DNA from: Strix aluco | Taxonomy: Eukaryota; Chordata; Aves; Strigiformes; Strigidae | Assembly (NCBI RefSeq): GCF_031877795.1 | Contig: NC_133941.1 | Location: 24,652,251 to 24,716,250, forward strand | DNA: 64,000 bases | Reading direction: 5' to 3' | In this document: positions 14,745 to 24,600 of the stretch, in pieces | Layout of the letters: the number at the start of each line of letters is the position of its first letter | Position numbering within the stretch: the first letter of the stretch is position 1 | Made by a program: the position numbers and the translations under genes | The notes under the pieces: generated by a model | What the model was told of the DNA's origin: nothing | The model's input: the letters and a program-made list of their open reading frames with translations, nothing else | Databases searched by the model: none

Positions 14745-17700
14745 CAAAAAGTTTCACTGGAAGCACTTTCCAGTGTACCTCCACTATTGTTTCACCAACA
14801 AAGGCCTTCTCAAATTTCAGTACTCATAACCTCCAAACCAGCCAGTTTCATGCCACGACTGACTGCCTTCTAATTACCACATGCTCCAGAGAACGCAACG
14901 CTGATCTGCAAACACCTATTCCCAATTCCATGTGGATTTTCACAGTGGAGGAGGTCCAGGCCTCAGGTGAACCGGGCTCAGTGGAGAGTTTGAAGGGGTT
15001 GTCAGAAGACAAGAAAGTAAGAGACCTGAGTGCTGGTGGTGGGTACGCAGCATGGCTGGAGAGCTGCCACATCGTGGAAAGAACCAGCTGAGAAGTTCAT
15101 AATTTCTCTTTCCTCTCTCTCACTTGTACCTTAGTCCACCTTATCTCAGGCTATCTCAAATTCTCTGTTTTCACATCTGAAAAATATATGAAGTGACTTT
15201 TTTACTTAAAAGGAACTTTCAGCTAGTTCAGAGAATCTGGAGTAAGAGACATATTTTGCAAACGGCATCAATATTCATCATTATGCAAGAATTGTAAACC
15301 AAGGTCTCTCAAGTGAGACAAAAATTAATACCACCATAGTTATTACTACTTTTAATCGGCCACACTATTTACTTCACTCAGACAAGTTAACATCTACATA
15401 ATCAATATCTCAAATCTCCAACACAATATCTGTACCCAGTCCTGGGAGCTAGAAGTATTTATTACTTAGGTTTTACCAGGCCCCTCTTTTAAATGGTTTC
15501 AAATTCTTTGAGTTTGAAGTATTTAGTAAATGAAAAATATTTTAAACGTTTACATAACAGCTTGAAGAAGAAAATGAATCTTACTCAAAAGCATTTTAGA
15601 AGTTTATAGCTTTAGTAGAAGCCAGTTTACAGTCAGAGAGGGAACAAAGCATTAATCACATCAGTGTTGCATTTACACTCTCCGCCCTTTCAATTCTCAT
15701 ACAGACCACTCAGTCGTACCCACTAACCAAAGCAGGACCACTTGCACCAATCTTACTGATGTCTGCTAATCTTAACAAGGTCCCTAAAACAAGAAAAGAC
15801 ACAAACAATTTGAAAAAACCCCATACATTCATTATTTTTGAGCTGCATCAGTAGTAACAGTCAAGCCTCAGTCAGGAACATCCAGCGTCCACGGAGCTGG
15901 ACACTTTACGGACACACGGGGAAGATGAAGCTGTTCCCAAAGATCTCCTACAGAAGTCAGTTGTTCATTTTTCATTGAAAACCAGTGGGAAACACACAGA
16001 TTTTAGATAGCGTTTCAGAGGGCAGCAGTTCCCAAATTGCCCCATCTCACACAGCTTGTTCAAGAACAAGGCTTCCCCAAAACCAAACACATAGCAACCT
16101 GATCAGGGAGCTCGGAGTATAAAACCCTTTGGATGCTTTGAAAAACCCAGCCACAAAGCCTGCCTTGAAAACGCTGCAATGCAAACAATGCACAAGTGAG
16201 AAATCACCTTGGATTCTGACTTCCCAAATCTCTCCCTCCTGGTGTCCCCGGGTTTCAACTCGCTTCCACTGCTACTGACCTAAGATGGTCTTCCTCCTTC
16301 TGGATCACACTACAAAAGCTCATCCCACACAAAAAGCCACGAGGACCATCACCACTCTATTTTGATTCCACCACTTTTATTGGTTTGAACATAACATCCT
16401 CTCTTGCACCTCTGAGACACTTCAAGCCTTGAAGTCCCAACCTCCTCGCACATTATCTCACATCAGTGGACCTTTGGAGTCTGGGGGACATCCAGCAAGA
16501 ACTCTGCAGGTCAGTATTTCCCATGGCATTACTACACCACACTGGACTTCCTTAAGGAAAGGCCAACCTAGTATCAACCCCCTGTCCTTCTTTCCTGTCT
16601 CTGTGGAAGATCACTGACAGGGGTTGCATGTGCACATTTGGAAAGAGGCAGAGCTCCTCAGGGAAGAAAGAGTCCTGGATTCATTTTCATCAAGTTTTAG
16701 ACACACATTAAATGCAAGGAGCTGCACCAAAGGGGACTGGACAACGGCAATTCCAGCTCCGTTCAAGAATGATTTGAGCCAGGACTACACAAGCAGGGCA
16801 CATGTGATCAAAGTCACAAGAGCAAGCAAGCTTAGCCTCTACACACTTCCATTAGATCACCACACTCCAGGTGCCATAACTCTGAAAAGAGAAGTAACTC
16901 TCTCACTGAAGACAACCACAGTCAACAAAACTACATATTCACATATATGGTGGGATACGTATAGCACCTATCTACAAGCATCTAACGCAAGAGAAGGGCC
17001 TTGGGTTCTATAATGAACGGAGAGAAAGGCTGCTGACACAGGTATTCCAGCCCCTGCAGGCACCAATCCATGTGGGAGGACCCATCTCCAAGCTTAATGT
17101 ACTGAAGATTGGTACCCAAGTAGTCCGGGAGGTGCCAGAAGCCAGACTGCCTGAATACCCCTGGATCCAGGGCAGATGGGGAACCTCAGCAGGTCTGCAA
17201 CTCGCCAGAATCTTTCCTGGGTTGATCCAGCCTTTCCTATCCAAGAAGCAGAGCAGAGAACTTCCATTTTTTAAAAATAAGGATTTATTTCTTCAAAAGA
17301 AGGAATTCCTTCAAACTCAACTTCATTTTTATCATTTTTCTCTAGCTTTGTTAAGACACACAATATAAAGAACTGGGTCATAAAGAAGCTAAACCAGGAA
17401 CAAAACCAGCTTGCTTACTTCAGGGTATGATTTTATAAACACAGCTCTGCTAGCTTGAGTATGAACTGTATAACTAAACCATCCTCATAACATTGTGAAA
17501 ACTAGCTTTCTATTAAAAATAAACTTCTTATACATTGACAAAAGTATTCTTGCATTCTTTATTTGTCACCGTACACATCCCATTTACATTCTGCATACTT
17601 CTCCGCTTGGGCAACAAAACCAATTCTGCTCACTAACAATTGTCAATAGTCTCCTCCACTCTTTGGTGCTGCTGCGTATCAGGCACTGCAAGAAGTGGTT

Positions 17701-17917
17701 AGTCCCAGATTCTTTTAAATCGTAGAGCCATTTTCCTTTGTGTTAGAATTCCCCAAAGCTTGCAAAGGAACTAAGGTAGAGTATATCCCTTTAACATAGT
17801 TTAACCACTCAATATTTGGAATGGAAAATGTGACTTAGGTACTGAGGTTTAAAAAACAGCTATGATGTATGCAGCCAATTTTCTAAACATGAATCTCATA
17901 ACGTTTTTTAGGGCGCC

Positions 17918-17935
17918 TTTTTTTTTTTTTTTTTT
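17918..17935 (+). repeat. Poly(T) run, 18 nt
   Basis: A homopolymer run with no recognisable element beside it. Confidence 0.9.
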
Positions 17936-18702
17936 GCATGAGAATGTAGAGCTTACATGAGACAGCCAGCTAAATGCAACAGACCATTATGGCTCAGAGG
18001 TTTCCAATTTGCAGCTAGAAATGGTTTACATTATAAGTACTAACAGCTCCAAAAGGTATTTAAAAAGGAGAGAGTGGAGAAAACTTAGCATTTTGTAAGT
18101 GCCTAAATATGGACTGGCAGGAAATAAATTTGATCTATGCAGTTAATAATAGTCTTACCATAAGTGTGTAACAGAACTGGTTTTATGTGGTTTTAGGAGA
18201 ACTAAAAATATATTTACACAGCTTAGCACTGTCTTTACTCCAACGTGCAATCTGTGAGCATTGTCACCCCGCAGGGCCAGGGCTCCCGCAGACCGCCACC
18301 GGGAGCGCCGCGCCGGGACGCCCCGCGGCCGGAGGAGCAGGGCAGCGGCATCTGCCAGCCCCGGCCGGGGAGCCCGGGCCCAGCGGGCCGGTGTGGGCCC
18401 CGCTGACAATGGGATTGCCTGAGGAACACGCCGGCCCCTCACCGGAGAAAGAAAGGAGAAAAAAAAAAAAAAAAAAAAAAAAAGTTAAACGCCGTGCCGA
18501 TCCGTTCAGGCGACTCCGCTCCAGGCCGGGCCCCCGCCCCCCCCGCCCCCTCGGCAGCCCGACTCCCGCGGCGCCGCCGCCCCGGGCCGTGCCCGCCGCC
18601 CCGCGCAGGGCGGAGCGGGCAGAGGAGGGCCCCGGCGCCGGGCGCAGCCGCGGGCAGCGCCGCCAGGACCGCGCGGGGCAGCGCCCGCCGAGCTGCCGGA
18701 CC

Positions 18703-18738
18703 GGGGAAGGAGGGAGGGGGAGAGGGGGCGGGCGGGGG
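18703..18738 (+). repeat. G-rich, quadruplex-capable block in the CpG island
   Basis: Several G-runs of 3-5 nt within 36 nt, with loops of 1-4 nt. It lies just inside the putative first intron of IPPK, on the template strand. Confidence 0.75.
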
Positions 18739-19052
18739 CCGCAGCGCCCGGGCGGGCCCCTCCGGCCCTCGCACACCTGGAGCGGGGCAGGCCCGGGGAC
18801 CGGCCTCCCGCCTCGCCCGCCGCAGAGACCCCGCGGCCCCCACCCCGCCGGGACCCCGCCCGGGCTCCCCGCGGCCCCCGGCCGTCCCGGCCTCCGCCGA
18901 GGGAGGCGACCTGGCGGGCGAGCGGGGAGCTCGCAGGGAACCTCTGAGCCTCTCCCGGGGGCGCGGGGGGGGGGCTGGCGGACGTGCCGCCGCCGGGGCA
19001 GCTCCCGGGGCGGGCGGCGGGGCGCGGTGCGGCGCGGGGAGCGCAGCCTTAC

Positions 19053-19065
19053 CGTCCGGCTCCAT
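19053..19065 (-). CDS. IPPK: Probable IPPK exon 1 coding part (13 nt)
   Basis: On the minus strand, GAGCAG ATG GAG CCG GAC G is followed by GTAAGG, a good donor, giving Met-Glu-Pro-Asp plus the first base of the next codon. IPPK adds the 2-phosphate of InsP5 to make InsP6. Its human protein starts MEEGKMDENEW as I recall it. If exon 2 supplied two bases completing a Gly codon and then Lys-Met-Asp-Glu, the bird protein would start MEPDGKMDENEW. Position in a CpG island, strand and the human BICD2-IPPK gene order support this. I found no exon 2 left of here, so the call remains an inference. Another gene with a short first coding exon is the alternative. Confidence 0.45.
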
Positions 19066-19441
19066 CTGCTCCCGCCGCCGCGCGCCGGCGCTCCCCGAGC
19101 TGCTGCGGGCTGGGCCGGGCGGCGCGCCGGGCCGCGCGGTTACAAAGGCGGCCGCCGGGCGAGGGGGGTGGGTTTCCTCTCCCTCCCCCTGCAGCTGCAT
19201 CGCGCCATGAGGCGCCGCGCGCGGGACGAGGCGCCCCCAAAGGCGGCGGAGGCGGGAGGCGCTCCCGGAGCCGCTCGGCCCGGCCCAGGCGGCCCGCGGG
19301 ACCCGCCGGGAGGGAGCGCGCCGGCTGCCCGGGCACCAGGTGCTGCTCCCGGCCCGGGGGCGGCGGGGGAGGAGACCTCCCGCCCGGCCTAGCACCTCAT
19401 CACGGGCGGGAGGCGGGGGCCCCGTTGCAGGCCGCGGCGGC

Positions 19442-19461
19442 GGGGAGGGAGGGAGGGAGGG
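19442..19461 (+). repeat. G-quadruplex-capable run in the CpG island
   Basis: Five G-runs of 3-4 nt separated by single A bases (GGGGA then GGGA repeats): the shortest-loop quadruplex pattern. It lies about 380 nt upstream of the probable IPPK start on the non-template side for a minus-strand gene's complement. Confidence 0.8.
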
Positions 19462-20171
19462 AAGACACACACCCCCCCGCCCCCTCCGCGCCCAGCCCGC
19501 CGAGGGGCTCCGGGGGAAGGAGCGGCCGCCGCTTGCGTGGCCCCCGGACAGCGCTGCCAGGGGCTCCCGCGGAGCCAGAGCACCGCGGAGCGGCCGGTCC
19601 CGCCGCCTCCCCTCCCCGGGGGGGCTCTGCCCCGGCAGCCGGCCGGGGGAAGGGGCACCGGACGCCTCGGGCCGCCCATGCACAGCGCGGAGGGGCTTCT
19701 CCCTGTTGTGTTGGTCAAGAAGGAGGCGGCGTACCCGGACCAAAGCCCCAAATCCCGTCCAAAGCCAGAGCCAGGGAGGCTTGGGGAGGCCACGGGCTCC
19801 CCCACAGCTGTCGCCTTCGGAGCTGAAAGCTCCTCGGTGCACGCGGGGAGGCCCAGCCGGGAGCGAGCGTCCCCGCGGCCATGGGGGGGGAGCAGCGCAG
19901 AGCCCTGCTGCCCCGTCCCCTCGGACCGCCGCCCTCTTCTCACCTCCCACTAACCCACCCCGAGCCTCTCGGGGCTTCTTCCACAGTGGGAGCAGGAGGT
20001 GCCGCCCTGGGCGCTGAGCACAGCTGAGGCCAAGGCCGATGCTGTCCCTCATGGCGGCGGCTGGTGAGGGGCACCTTCTGCCGAGGGCAAAACCCGGCCT
20101 TCGCTGGTGAGCTGCGTGTTTGAAGGAGAGATTTCTGAGAGCGCGGAGGGGCTGAGGCCAGCTGGGGGAGT

Positions 20172-20942
20172 TTCCCTGAGGCCAAATGCCGGGTGCTGCG
20201 CTTGGGCCACAACAACCCCCAGCAGAGCTACAGTCTTGGGGAGGAGTGGCTGGAGAGCTGCCAGTCAGAGAGGGACCTGGGGGTGTTGATTGACAGCCGG
20301 CTGAACATGAGCCAGCAGTGTGCCCAGGTGGCCAAGAAGGCCAATGGCATCCTGGCTTGTATCAGCAATAGCGTGGCCAGCAGGGACAGGGAAGGGATCT
20401 TACCCCTGGACTCGGCACTGGTGAGGCCGCCCCTCGATGAGTGGGTTCAGTTTTGGGCCCCTCACTACAAAAAGGCCATTGGATGACTCGAGCGTGTCCA
20501 GAGAAGGGCAACGGAGCTGGTGCAGGGTCTGGAGCACAGGTCTGATGGGGAGCGGCTGAGGGAACTGGGGGGGTTTAGTCTGGAGAAGAGGAGGCTGAGG
20601 GGAGACCTCCTGGCCCTCTACAACTCCCTGAAAGGAGGGTGCAGAGAGGGGGGATGAGTCTCTTGAGCCAAGGAACAAGCACCAGGACAAGAGGGAATGG
20701 CCTCAAGCTGCGCCAGGGCAGGGTCAGACTGGCTCTTAGGAAGGATTTCTTTGCAGAAGGGGTTGTTGGGCGTTGGAATGGGCTGCCCAGGGCAGGGGGG
20801 GAGTCCCCATCCCTGGAGGGGTTGAAGAGTCGGGTTGACCCAGTGCTGAGGGATCTGGTGGAGTTGGGAACGGTCAGGGTGAGGTTCATGGTTGGACTGG
20901 AGGAGCTTCAAGGGCTTTTCCAACCCAGGTGATTCTGTGATA
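20172..20942 (+). mobile_element. CR1 LINE, truncated 3' end, inactive
   Basis: The C-terminal part of the CR1 reverse-transcriptase ORF is readable: [20 protein letters not shown], then [40 protein letters not shown] and [20 protein letters not shown] in frame near 20485 and a frameshift near 20650 break it. After the shift the frame resumes as RGNGLKLRQGRVRLALRKDF and WNGLPRAGGESPSLEGLK. It ends with the CR1 3' hallmark GGCTTTTCCAACCCAGGTGATTCTGTGATA. It is 5'-truncated like most CR1 copies and its left edge is approximate. It is GC-rich and sits at the right edge of the CpG island. Confidence 0.93.
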
Positions 20943-23558
20943 GTATTAAACTTAAAAGCATATATCAAGCAATCTATCTATGAAAGAACAAAACCATGTA
21001 AAACGGTCTTCACAAAGGCATTTACCTTCAGGAAAAAATGCAAACTAGTAAATTCAAAAGTTAACTGTGGTGGGCTTTCGTCTATTTTTTGTTACCCAGT
21101 CACTGCTCCTTAACTTTCCCCTGAAACACCCAGCTTTGATCTAGGCCCCATCATGGAAATAAACTTTTGGGTAACTTCAATAGTGTGGTGGAATGGAAGA
21201 ATATCTTTGTAACAAATTTCATAAAATGGATTTCTTTAGACTAATTATTCCAGAACTGTTCTAGAGTAACTCTATGAATAGGGTTAAACCAGAGTAAGAA
21301 AGCACATTTATCAGTAATGAACCAACATGGATTTCTTGATGTTACTTTTGAAATCCTACGTGTTCCTTTCAAAATCCTACCTCAAAGCATTGATATACAC
21401 ATACAATTTTAATATACAAGTAACGATTTAAGAGATTAGACTCCCCACATTTATTGCTGTACTAAACAGTTCTAACTCCCTGCAATTAGTCCTGTCCTTG
21501 AGGACAATGAAGCAGATCATCTCTAAAGTACTTCCACCAGAGCAGATCTCAGCTTACCACTATTGCTACATGATATAGAGGGATTCAGCAGCAGAAACAA
21601 ACTTAAAAATTGTTGAAAATTACCCAGGTTCTTTGCTCTCAAGAAAGCAAGGTCCATGCTGTAAAGTGTAAAGCTGAGACAAACATCTGTTTATTTTAAG
21701 CATTTAAGCGTATTTGATATAGCACCAGAACACCAAATAACCAGATTCTTCAAAAGGATCATTTTATTTCCTCACCCTAGACAGCATTTTGGGGTTTTTT
21801 CTTCCCCCCCTAGAGAATTAGAGCATTTTTCATTGTAGGTGCTCTCAGCTCTTACAGTCTGGGCATTTGCAGTATTTCATTTGTATCTCTGACCAGCATC
21901 AGTTGAGTAATTTTGGAGGAAGTTTACAATTTAAGCAAACGTTAAATTGTAGCCATTACGTTTGGCCAGCTAAGATTGTAACAAAGGGCCAGTATAAGTT
22001 TCTTCACATCTAAGAATAAGCCATTTCTTAACCAAGGTAAGTAATCTGAAGTCAAAGAGCAGTTTCAGTAGATAAGCAACAAAGAAAAGAAGGGCTCTGT
22101 TTTGCAACTCTGCTAGGGATTTGAAGGAATAAAAGCCACTGAGAAGGCAGGCTGATACTACCAGCAAAAAAAGCAAAACAGTACAGATCTGGTTTTAAAA
22201 CAGGAAGGTGTTTGCTGGACGCTTCCTCTGAATATTGGAACGTTTTCCCCCCTGAATTGAGAAGCATCCAATCCTTAAAAGCATGAGGAACAAAACCTGG
22301 GACGGTGCTTTGCAGCACGGTTTATGACTCCTGAGTAAAAGCATAGGACTCAACCTTTTATTGAGCCGCAGGCTGTAGATCCTGCCCAGCTCTGTGAAGC
22401 CCTTTCCTCCTAACCTATTTCAGGCCCCCGAGCTGTTTCCCTTCGGTGTCTCATGGAGGAAGTTGTATTAGGAACAAGTCCGCCTTGTCAACATTTCTGT
22501 CACCTCTGCCGTTCTCAGGCTTAATAGCGAAGAAGTCAAAGCTTCTATTAATTAGATTAGAAACCGATTAGCAATCTTCTGCATTGAACTGGATCTTGCT
22601 GAGCACCTTAACGTCTTAGTTTTATTAAATCTTATTTGGAAACGCAAACTGCACTTTGTACCCAGTACAATATACTTCTTTCCATTAAGCTTTGAAGCAC
22701 TGGGCAATGTCCACTGAATGTTGTCTTTATTGTAGGATATTTTTTACTGTTTTCAAACCCTTGATGTCTAATGCACATGTATGCAATGGTAAGAGAAAAG
22801 GGTCAATAAATGCAGTGTAAGCAGTTAGTAAAGTTCACACAAATACTCATTCTTTCTCCCCCCAAAAAGAAAAAAGTTGCCTGTCATATCACATTAAAAT
22901 TCTTTTACAAGAAGAACTCCCTCAACTCAAATTAATTCTCCCTCATGGTAGGCTTTGCAGTTAAATAAGGATTACCATTGCATGTCCAGGAAAGATAAAT
23001 CTAAAGAGGGTAAAAATAACCTCTTATAGATTTAATGAGCCATTGGAGACCAAGAAACTAAAGCTTTGCAAATACATAGGTTTTGTCTGACATGCTTTTC
23101 ATGTAAGAGATGCATGTCGTGTTCTCTTCCGGATGATGTAATCCTCAGGGTGACCCTCATGTGCTTTTGCCATCATATGACACTCTACTGAATATACAAA
23201 GTTCCTTTGTGTACAGAGTCCTTATTTGTAACTCCCAGAATTTTGATCAGAGCTTTTTTATTCCTTTCTGAAGAGACTACTTTTCATTTGAAGATGAAGA
23301 TTACTGTAACATGTCTTCTGAGTATTTATGCAATTTCATTTTCATGACTCTGAAACTGAGCCTTTTCAACTGTAGAGAAAGAAGTACTGCTTTATTTCTC
23401 ATTCACAATGAGATTAAAACACCAATTGCAATAAAAAATTTAAAATTTATGGCAGCACTGAAACTGATTCTGTTGCTTTCATTTTAAGTTTCAAAAAAAA
23501 AAAAAAGGGAAAAAAATGATTCATCAGAGGTAGCTTTCAAGAGGGAATTTTTAAGCTG

Positions 23559-23580
23559 AAACCCTACTGAGGTAGGGTTT
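23559..23580. repeat. Perfect 9-bp hairpin
   Basis: AAACCCTAC, loop TGAG, then GTAGGGTTT: a perfect palindrome with a 4-nt loop, followed by a G/T-rich run. Confidence 0.75.
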
Positions 23581-24054
23581 GGGGTTTTTTTAATGATACC
23601 TTAGGCAAAAGCAAGTTTATTCCATATTCACCAACACCAGTTACCAGAGCAGCCAGGAAACCAGAGGAAAAAAACCACAAAACAATAGAGAGACAAAAAT
23701 AAGGAACTGCAGATAAAAGCAAAGCAGTCCTCCATTCAGGACACAACTCCTGTAGCAGCTTTTATGCTCTGGCATAAGATTTTTATAGGAGAGTGGAATA
23801 GTCTCTATTGTATCCCCACTTCATAAAGGAGTTGAACTTAAATATTTACTAGGGCTTGTATTCTGGATCAATGTTAATTCTACTTAATACCGAGGCATTT
23901 CAAATCCTTTCTAATTTCACTGGTATTCTTTATACACTGGCTTAACAGTTTTTTCATATAAATTGATACAGATGTTCTTAAGGTAATATACATCAACGTT
24001 GTTATCTGGACTCTCTGAAAGCGGAAGCAGGTTCATATCACAGATAATGAATGA

Positions 24055-24339
24055 TCAGAGTGTGTCACCTCTTCCCGGAGTCTGATCTTCACAACTAAAA
24101 ATGTACTTCTTGGAGTCCCCAGGGAGGGCAACAGAGCCATTCTTCATCTTTTCAATGCTGGGCTGGGGAAAACAAGGGTGGTGGATCCACTTGCTTTCTT
24201 CTGTGTCTCTGGTGTAAAATGATGGGACTCCTAATATCCTGACCAGAACAGCAACACTTAATGTGTGACTATCCACACTCACAAGAGAGGATGATGAGAA
24301 TGAGGAGGTGTTACTGACCTCTGTAGCTAAAAGCAACAT
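24055..24339 (-). other. Unassigned exon-like open frame (94 codons)
   Basis: An ATG-to-stop frame whose predicted peptide has ordinary protein-like composition, for example VPSFYTRDTEESKWIHHPCF and SIEKMKNGSVALPGDSKKYI. An acceptor-like TGTTGCTTTTAG lies just upstream on the minus strand. I do not recognise a family. It could be a lone terminal exon, a decayed pseudogene or chance; chance is most likely for a frame of this length. Confidence 0.2.
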
Positions 24340-24544
24340 GTGTGGCAGCCAGCAGACTCTTGGTCTCTTCGTGAGCGTCTCTGTTTGCTAGCCACAACCA
24401 GAATACCAAGGCTAAACTTGTGACAGAGCACAGTAGTGTTACAGAAACCTCTGTGCATATATTAGATTCTGTTTACTGTGGGTTTGCGTTTATATTTTTA
24501 GATTACTGAAAGCTGTAGACTTGTCAGACGTGTATATTCATCCA

Positions 24545-24600
24545 CTGAATTGGGGATGAACTCAGTGACCCAGAAGGTCCTTTCAACTCCCATGTTCGTA
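24545..24600 (+). mobile_element. Possible ancient CR1 3' tail
   Basis: GACCCAGAAGGTCCTTTCAA followed by CTCCCATGTTC resembles the CR1 3' consensus (GGTCCCTTCCAACTC...GATTC). It is short and diverged, with no upstream CR1 coding sequence recognised. Confidence 0.35.

Larger units (their letters stand above)
1..19052 (-). other. IPPK: Putative IPPK intron 1, no exon found
   Basis: If the exon at 19053-19065 is IPPK exon 1, this is its first intron, open at the left edge. I looked on the minus strand for IPPK blocks (MDENEW, CGFIPFSS, LYSGNKQRMHF, KVQQYRV) and saw none. The stretch holds a 23-nt A-run (373-395), a 12-nt tandem repeat at about 4799-4830, a hairpin (6519-6556), a GC-rich segment with a minisatellite (about 11000-11600), a G-rich block (14712-14744) and a T18 run (17918-17935). 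Otherwise I see nothing that codes. Confidence 0.4.
18265..20110. promoter_or_regulatory. IPPK: CpG island, probable IPPK promoter
   Basis: An abrupt change from AT-rich sequence to about 1.8 kb of very GC-rich, CpG-dense DNA with many GC-box-like GGGCGG/CCGCCC motifs, no TATA box and several G-run blocks. It is the only CpG island in the window, so it should be a promoter. Long open frames on both strands here (up to 537 codons) come from the scarcity of AT-rich stop codons and show no protein similarity. A 25-nt A-run at about 18459-18483 interrupts it. Assignment to IPPK rests on the first exon inside it and on synteny. Confidence 0.75.

Noticed and set aside
16400-17250. Cluster of plus-strand frames (62-129 codons) in one region
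   Set aside because: I looked for retroelement or gene similarity and recognised none. The frames overlap and have no splice structure.
18459-18483. A-run in the CpG island as a retrotransposition tail
   Set aside because: The adjacent sequence is ordinary CpG-island DNA on both sides with no element or duplication.
18439-20052. Very long open frames on both strands (up to 537 codons) in the CpG island
   Set aside because: They are rich in Arg, Ala, Gly and Pro, overlap one another in several frames and resemble no protein. Stop codons are rare in such GC-rich DNA.
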